Of a DNA stretch of 64,000 nucleotides, positions 57,613 through 64,000 are shown one piece after another. Under the pieces are notes generated by a model. The model did not search any database, was not told the origin of the DNA, and saw only the letters and a program-made list of their open reading frames with translations. The stretch spans positions 124,001 to 188,000 of the forward strand of contig JAEQBH010000651.1 in NCBI GenBank assembly GCA_016808115.1, given 5' to 3'. Position 1 is the first letter of the stretch; each line of letters begins with the position of its first letter. Both the position numbers and the translations under genes were made by a program. This stretch comes from Tetrastigma voinierianum (lineage: Eukaryota > Streptophyta > Magnoliopsida > Vitales > Vitaceae).

Positions 57613-59439
57613 TTTTACTGGTTCATTTTATTTAATTTAGCTAATTTCAATAAGTTGCTCTTAACTGAATTTTGTTCCATAAAAATAGCTTGGCCATGAT
57701 ATCAAAAAGTGAGATTGATTGCAGAAAAGAGGGATCCAATTAAATGAAGTTATGAAAATAAAAGAGAACAGCATAATTAATGATCTTGTTTGTTACATAA
57801 TTTCATGGTGATTTAATATTATCTAAATGGTATCCACCACAATAACAACAAAAGTTGAAAGATGTCCAATCAATTATACAATTATATGCCCCCACATGGA
57901 TCCTATGATTTATTTGTAATCGCATCATTCATAATTACTACTAGTAAGTAGTAACAAAGGTAAAAAAATTCAAATTGAAAGTTTTCTTGAAAGATAGAAA
58001 AGCGATTCTGTGTAATTATGGAGATCAAGATATGGTTTATCACACCTCCAATTTAGGTGGCGCCATTGAGAATAAAATTGTAATTTTAATAAAATGGGAG
58101 GGTAATTTACATTCTTGCCCCCCCATCGGACCTCTCTTTTGAGGACAATATCATTGGCTTTATTTTAGTTTGGTTCTTAACTTCTATCATAGTACCAACA
58201 AAACATTTTTTAGGGATCTTGATAAGGGGAAAGGTGACCTTAGTGGCTCAAAAAGTTGGAATTATCTTCTTTTTCAATTTTCATTTTATCAAACATTAAA
58301 AAAAAATTTTAATGTCTTGAATTTCATTTCATGTTGTGGTGATGTAGTTGTCAAGAAATAAGCTTGAAATGAACATCATTTTCATAAGCCTTTTTTTTTT
58401 TTTTTTCATTTTTTAAATTTCAAATAAAAATTATTATTTGATAAAATCTCAAATTAAAAACATTTTAAATTTTCTAAAACTTGAATGATTAAATTTTTTA
58501 AGTTTTCAAAAGTCTATAGATGTAACATTCCCTGTTCTAAACGTTAGCCAAAAATTTTTTATAACATTACATAAGTTTGATTTTTTTTTTTTAATTTTAC
58601 GACCTTTTAAAGGCGGAGATGACTTTTTTATCCTGCTCACGACGTTCCTTGAATCGACCCTGCGCGACATATCGAAATACACTTTAAAATTACTATCACA
58701 TTCAATCTAATTTTATTCGAATCGTAATGTGATCATGTTACATAATATTATTTACCACATAACACGTGCTGTATTTTCGGGCCAATTCAAAACCTCTTAT
58801 TAAATTTAGAAATATATCAATCATTTCATATATATATATATATGTTTGAAGGTAGATTTTAGATGACTTATTTGAACCGGTGATATCTATATAAGTTTAA
58901 AACGAATTATTATATTATAAGTTTTATGTTAAGTAATTATTAAACAAATTATTTGCATATTTAGATTTTTGAGAAAAAACATAGTGTAAATAATTAGATT
59001 TAGATTTAGAGTAGGGTAAAAACAATAAACTTATTAAATTATATATATGCACATATATGCATGTGAATATGTGATAAGCCAAATAATTGGACCTCGCAAT
59101 CGGCTCGCTTTTGTTTTACTGGTTTCCAGCAGCAACACGTCTGTTGTCAGAGAAACAAGAATCAAGCAAAAGAAGAAAGAAATTCTGTAAATAGGAGAAA
59201 GGAAAAAAACAACAAAGGAAAAGACGAAAACAGCCCTAACCTCACCTTAATTTGCTCAACCTTATCGCACAGCCAATGAGATCCAGCCACGTAGGCCCAC
59301 TGTTTAACTGTAAATAAATCAACAAGTAATTAAATAATGCCACCACAAAGTTCTTACCATGGGCCCCAAAATCATAGCCATCTGATGTGACCCCTAACTT
59401 ATGGTGCGCTTTCATTTTAAGCCGTTTGATTGAAAACGA
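57613..59439. other. AT-rich intergenic DNA upstream of the DUF3527 gene
   Basis: No coding sequence is supported. A CCAAT word occurs at 59272, and a pyrimidine-rich stretch begins near 59440, the probable transcription start region of the next gene. Confidence 0.5.
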
Positions 59440-61732
59440 TTGCCTCATTTCCGCTCTCTTGACTTCTCTCTCTAGATTTCTGACAATAGAGAGGAGCAGT
59501 CCAGAGAGAGCAGAGCAGAGCTGTGGAGCTGAGCTAATTTTCTCTTTCTTTCTTCTTATCTTCCTACTTTTCTGCATTTGGCTTTGGAGTCTGGAGAGCA
59601 GGAAAGAGGTTTCGAGATTACGAGACAGTCTGTTTCTCATCTTGGTCTCTGCTTTTTTCTTCCTTTTCCCCCTTTTGATCTCGTTTGTAGCCTCCTTCTT
59701 ATGGGCTCATGGAGCTGATCAATGGATCACGACCGCGCTTTTTCTTCGTTTGGGAGGTCGAGGGGTTGCTGCTAATGGTGGATGTCCGTCCGCATTTCCT
59801 TTCACGTCTGGTACTTGCTGTTTTCCTTGTTCGACTGAAATTTTCTCGGAAAATTTCGGTCAAGATGTTGGAGATTGTTTCTTGCTTGTGATTTGTATGG
59901 AATTCGGTTATTTATTATTTATTATTATTTTTGGTTTTAAATTGTTACGCGTCTTTCTGGGTTTGGTTGAATAGTTTACTGGAATTGAGTCAAACTTGAG
60001 ACTGTTTGGGTGAAAAGAAAAGAAAAAAAAAAGGCAAAGAAAAGAAAAAGGCTTGGTGAAAGACGCTTTTATTTTTTTGGGGTCACTTTTTTTCTTTACT
60101 TTTATTAATGTTTGTTCGTCTTTTCCGAGCACCTAAACGGGTCCTTACTGTTCAAATTTTGAATATGATTGAGTTCTTTTTTGAGTAGCTGTGATCTTGT
60201 CTTTTGCATGAGTTGTAACACATAACATAAATTGCAGTTTTGGATTGGGACATGGTATTTGTATCTTATCTTCATCCGTTTCTCTGGACCACTCAGTTTT
60301 CCTTGTTTTCAGTTCTTGTCTTCGTCTTCATTCTTCTCTATGCATCGCCAATTGTCGCCTTGCAGCTTCTGATTTACCCTAGACTGAATTTATTGTATGT
60401 CGGCATACTGTATCAATTTGCTTGGGTCTCAATTTGGTTGATGTATGTGACTAGTCGTAGGCCGCGTTCTGTGATGAAATTGAAGAAAAATAGGAAGAAA
60501 TAATCCCTGACCACTAGACTTATTGTTGCTTTTGGTGGTTCGACCAAGAATCCACCAGAGAATTTCCATCCAAGAGATTCTGTATATGATTATGGTTTTT
60601 TTTCGACCCCACAAAATAAAGGGTTTTTGAGGATTATGTGGAATGGAAATGATTAGGAAGTGATTTGAGAGTAGCTTCTTTTGTTTTTATGGAGAAGAAC
60701 AGAGAGGGTTTATGATGAAAAATTACAACATTACTCTCTCAAGCGGATTTAGCTCATTAATTGGAAATTCTGGAGAAAAATTGGCTGATCGTAGGTGAGA
60801 AAAATTCGATATCATGAGCAAAATCTTTGCTTCAAGCAACATCTACCCTTAATATTCATTTCTAAAAAATATGGTAGCCTTTATCCTCCCTGCATCCACA
60901 TACTGTGTGGCAAAGCAATTGTACCACAAATCCCTCAAATTACACTAAGAGCTTGCGTTTGTTTGAAGGTTTTGTCTAAGCTTGTCAGGCTCATAGATAT
61001 AGAGGAATGACAGTTTGTTTCAACTGTCCATTCAGGTCAGATGCTAGCAATTGTGATAGTTATCCACTTTTCTTGTTGGGTGAATTATGGCTTCTACAAC
61101 CTATATACTTGCTGAATATGGATGTTCCAATTAACTAAAATTCCAAATCAAGAAATGTTGTAAAAATTTTTGAGTCGAGTTTAAGCAACATTGACGTAAC
61201 TTACAGGGTGGAGTAGAGAAGGGATGGAAATAGGTCTACCTTACTTACAAGAAAGGTATTGCTTGTTGTGCAAGGGGCTTTAAGTAGCTTCATTCCTTTG
61301 GTTGCTTAGCTTTATCAAATGTATGATCAAAAGAGAGAAAGGGGTCCCATCTATCTGGGAACTTACATAGTAACCTATAAAGATTATACTAAGTTTTCGC
61401 TTACAAAGGAAGATTATATTAAGTTTAGTTGTTTGCATCTAGTATCTTATTCTTTCCTTTACAATAGCATGCCCTATCCTACATTGTTTTAAAAGCTTTT
61501 AAATAGATGATTGTTAATATTAGTCATGGTACAGTTTTCAATTTTTGCCTTTTATCTTTCAGGAGGGTCTGTATCTTTGTGAATCATGGCAGAATTTTGC
61601 AGCTGAAAAGAATGCTTTGGAGCTTTGTTGTTGCAAGGTTTTACAGGAATAAGAAACAGGTGAATTGTGAGAACATTTGAATCTGGTACCTTGCCATCTG
61701 AGTTACCAGAAACCTCAGGACTTACCCTGTCT
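59440..61732 (+). other. Probable 5' leader and leader intron(s) of the DUF3527 gene
   Basis: CT-rich and GAGAG-rich sequence at 59450-59620 is typical of plant transcript leaders. A strong acceptor (tttatctttcag|gagggt) ends at 61562, 171 bases before the start codon, so at least one leader intron of up to 2 kb is likely. The donor cannot be fixed. Short hydrophobic open frames in this span (59387, 60240) show no domain. Confidence 0.5.
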
Positions 61733-64000
61733 ATGGAACATCATTTGGAGCGCAAAAGTGTTTCAAGGAATCAGCAAATCTTGGAAAAAGCAGAGAAGAT
61801 CTTACCACCTCAAGTGAGCCAAAGTAAAAAGGTGCAAGACAGGTTGAAACCAGAGAAATTCAACTTGTCTTATGCTGATCTTCATCATGAAAAAATAAAG
61901 AGTGTACACAATATCCTGCCTAAATTTTCAGGGAATCACCAAAAGCAAAAGGTTGAGGGTGAGGCAACTGAAGACGAAGAGGTTATCAAGTACATGTCAA
62001 AGCTGCCAAGCTATCTGGAGAGGGGAGAAAACTTCCAGGAGAAAGCTTTGAGTTTTGGGGTCCTTGACTGGGGGCGTCTTGAAAAATGGCAATATGCCCA
62101 TAAACAGATACCCAACAAAAGTAGGAGACATTCATCATCCAGTAGTAATAGCTCCTCTCTTTTCTCAACAGATGAATCGTCCACCCTTTCTAGCAGAGGT
62201 GACAGTTGCTCTCCTACACGTCAAAGGATTCGTCGCCCTACACTGCATTCTCATCTAAAAGCATCTCCAGCAGAAGGCCTTGCTCAAGGTGTCGAAATCT
62301 TTGGAGGAAATGCTGGAAGGTTTCAAGATCTTAATGCCACCCATGGTACCCCCTTCACAGGGCATAAAAGGTCTATCAAAACGAATCAGCCTTCTTGCAA
62401 AGTCCACTCGGGCATCAAGCTGGAAAAGTTCAAGATGGATAGCTCGGACCCAATGGCCTCTGCAGAAATGAAAACTTCTACAAATTTGGAAAATCGTGAG
62501 ATGGCTTCCTGCTCTAAGGGGAAGATGAAAAACCAAGATGGTGATTTTGCAGAGAGGAAGGTGGGCTCACGAGAACCAAATCCTATTATTATTTTCAAAG
62601 ATTCCCCCCAAAAATATAAAACAGCAGTTGCCCATTCACCAAGAGATCTCCCCAAGAATCGCCATTCGGGATTATCTCAGCTTCCTGGTTCATCAGCTGC
62701 TCAAGGATCAACAGAAGCATCACGAAAAAGCTATTCAGGGAGATCTCACTCCACAGAGGTTCACTATGCGAAGCTCTATTCTGTCATTCCACGATCATGC
62801 CCATTGCCCTGTGATGTTGATAGCAGTAAGGCTTCACAGATTAAACAACCAAGCTCTATAGATGTAGAGAGTATCAAGTTTCCATTTGATGCATCATTGC
62901 ATCCAACACATCTGGTCCGAAGCAAAAATCCAGAAGAAACAAAAACAACCATGGTGCCTACAAATTCAACTGCAAGAGAACCTTCTGAGGGTTCAGATCT
63001 GAAGAAAGGTATGGTTGCTGGTGCAAAAGTAAGAAACCCTTCCCCTACTCGTCGGCTTAGCATCAGTATGAGTAGGATAATCAGAAGTTCAAGCTCTAAA
63101 GATGGTTCAGCCATACCATCATTGAGCTATTCACATGTTGATGCTAAATCTGGCTCTGATAGAGCAACGGCTGCTTGCATGGATGGTTCTATAGATGGAC
63201 AAAATGCTACCAGTAGGGCCAGGTCTAGGTCCAGCCCTCTGAGGAGATTACTGGATCCATTGCTGAGGCCAAAAGCAGGAAACAGCCATCGGTTTTCTGA
63301 GGCTTCACAGAGGGATTCAACATCAACTGATAATAGCTGCCTGTCATCTGAAGAACAGTTAGATTCTTCTAATTCACGGTCAGGAAAAGTAAAATTGGAT
63401 CTGACCAGTTGTAGGACAATCAATGTCAATGATTCCTATCAGAGTAAGAAGCATGGATCATCGCCAGTGCAAGCTCTTCTACAAGTTGCTGTTAAGAATG
63501 GCCTTCCTCTGTTTACATTTGCAGTTGATGGTGACAAGAACATTCTTGCAGCTACAATGAAGAAGTGTACCGCAGGTAAGGATGATTACAGCACGATCTA
63601 CACATTCTTCACCATTAGTGAAGTCAAGAAAAAGAACAGAAGCTGGATAAATCAAGGACAAAAAAGCAAAGGTCATGGTTACATCCCAAATGTTGTTGCC
63701 CAGATGAAGGTGTCTGATTCTCAGTTTGCCAGTTTGACAAGATGCAACTCTCCAAATCAATTCAGCCTAAGAGAATTTGTTTTGTTTGCTGTCAACCTAA
63801 GACAGGATGATGAGCAAACATCAAATATCCAGCCAAATGATGAGCTTGCAGCAATAGTCATCAAGATTCCAAAAGAATCTGCTGGAAGTTCAATTAAAGA
63901 TGAGCAGCAGAGCTGCTATCTCGGTGATTTATCAAGGAGTGTTCCCAATGATAATCCTCCAGAGGTGAAGCAGAATCAGCCCTGTGCTGGAAGCCAAGAC
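61733..64000 (+). CDS. DUF3527-family protein, partial at window end (756 codons)
   Basis: An uninterrupted frame runs from ATG 61733 to the last base of the window with no stop. The frame is closed upstream by TGA at 61661, so this is the first in-frame ATG. The N-terminal part holds the family motif LPSYLERGENFQEKAL and VLDWGRLEKWQ (residues ~91-120), a Ser-rich stretch (~125-160), the basic PSPTRRLSISMSRIIR segment (~434-449) and SPLRRLLDPLLRPK (~500-513). The DUF3527 domain proper starts near residue 577 (SPVQALLQVAVKNGLPLFTF) and continues with STIYTFFTI, IPNVVAQMKVS and FSLREFVLFAVNL. The C-terminus, usually ending in the CGGWD-type part of the domain, lies outside. The family is plant-specific, probably nuclear or cytosolic; its biochemical role is not established. 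Confidence 0.93.
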   Translation, partial: MEHHLERKSVSRNQQILEKAEKILPPQVSQSKKVQDRLKPEKFNLSYADLHHEKIKSVHNILPKFSGNHQKQKVEGEATEDEEVIKYMSKLPSYLERGENFQEKALSFGVLDWGRLEKWQYAHKQIPNKSRRHSSSSSNSSSLFSTDESSTLSSRGDSCSPTRQRIRRPTLHSHLKASPAEGLAQGVEIFGGNAGRFQDLNATHGTPFTGHKRSIKTNQPSCKVHSGIKLEKFKMDSSDPMASAEMKTSTNLENREMASCSKGKMKNQDGDFAERKVGSREPNPIIIFKDSPQKYKTAVAHSPRDLPKNRHSGLSQLPGSSAAQGSTEASRKSYSGRSHSTEVHYAKLYSVIPRSCPLPCDVDSSKASQIKQPSSIDVESIKFPFDASLHPTHLVRSKNPEETKTTMVPTNSTAREPSEGSDLKKGMVAGAKVRNPSPTRRLSISMSRIIRSSSSKDGSAIPSLSYSHVDAKSGSDRATAACMDGSIDGQNATSRARSRSSPLRRLLDPLLRPKAGNSHRFSEASQRDSTSTDNSCLSSEEQLDSSNSRSGKVKLDLTSCRTINVNDSYQSKKHGSSPVQALLQVAVKNGLPLFTFAVDGDKNILAATMKKCTAGKDDYSTIYTFFTISEVKKKNRSWINQGQKSKGHGYIPNVVAQMKVSDSQFASLTRCNSPNQFSLREFVLFAVNLRQDDEQTSNIQPNDELAAIVIKIPKESAGSSIKDEQQSCYLGDLSRSVPNDNPPEVKQNQPCAGSQD

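Noticed and set aside
59387..59974. 195-codon hydrophobic open frame
   Set aside because: Lies in the CT-rich leader of the DUF3527 gene, no domain, composition explained by pyrimidine-rich DNA.
60240..60503. 87-codon frame with several hydrophobic segments
   Set aside because: Probably within a leader intron; T-rich DNA gives hydrophobic codons by default and no family is recognised.
62255..63760. Several minus-strand frames of 90-112 codons
   Set aside because: Antisense shadows of the DUF3527 coding sequence.

Overview
The window is nuclear DNA of a flowering plant. The genes are plant-type (copper transporter, class I small heat shock protein, plant UDP-glycosyltransferase with a PSPG box, DUF3527 protein), the intergenic DNA is AT-rich, and most of the sequence is LTR retrotransposon (Copia, Athila-type Gypsy, other Gypsy-like) plus one LINE. 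AT-rich codon use argues against a grass. I cannot name the species; a faint likeness of the Athila-type LTR to grapevine elements is only an impression from memory. No rRNA, tRNA, CRISPR or prokaryotic operon was seen.

Layout. 0.66-3.0 kb: a minus-strand Copia fragment (gag, protease/pre-integrase, integrase). 3.86-4.37 kb: a COPT copper transporter on the minus strand, recognisable along its whole length but carrying three 1-base indels, with five GTAC cores upstream. 5.6-9.6 kb: a non-coding LTR element whose internal region is largely a ~68-bp tandem repeat. 10.3-28.9 kb: one LINE split by a 16-kb Copia element (A). A itself contains a solo-LTR-like insert, an unclassified ~0.95-kb insert and a small Copia element (B). 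29.6-30.35 kb: an intact small heat shock protein gene with heat shock elements, TATA box and polyadenylation signal. 31.1-32.8 kb: an intact two-exon UGT76-type glycosyltransferase gene. 33.0-48.5 kb: a second Copia element (C), starting 170 bp after the UGT stop codon, interrupted by a solo LTR (F1) and an Athila-type Gypsy element (E), which in turn holds another solo LTR (F2). 50.9-56.6 kb: a GC-richer LTR-bounded element with no recognisable polyprotein. 56.6-59.4 kb: AT-rich DNA with an inverted-repeat, MITE-like structure. 59.4-64.0 kb: leader and first 756 codons of a DUF3527 gene, open at the window edge.

The four host genes are unrelated in function and do not form a pathway cluster. 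The most informative part is the insertion history. At several junctions the host element's reading frame resumes on the far side, and short target-site duplications are visible (ATGTC for A, CAAAA for F1). The order LINE, then Copia A, then inserts in A, and Copia C, then F1 and E, then F2, can be read directly from the sequence. I found no convincing new biological system. The best leads are the tandem-repeat LTR element, the GTAC cluster at the copper transporter, the nested insertions and the unclassified GC-rich element.
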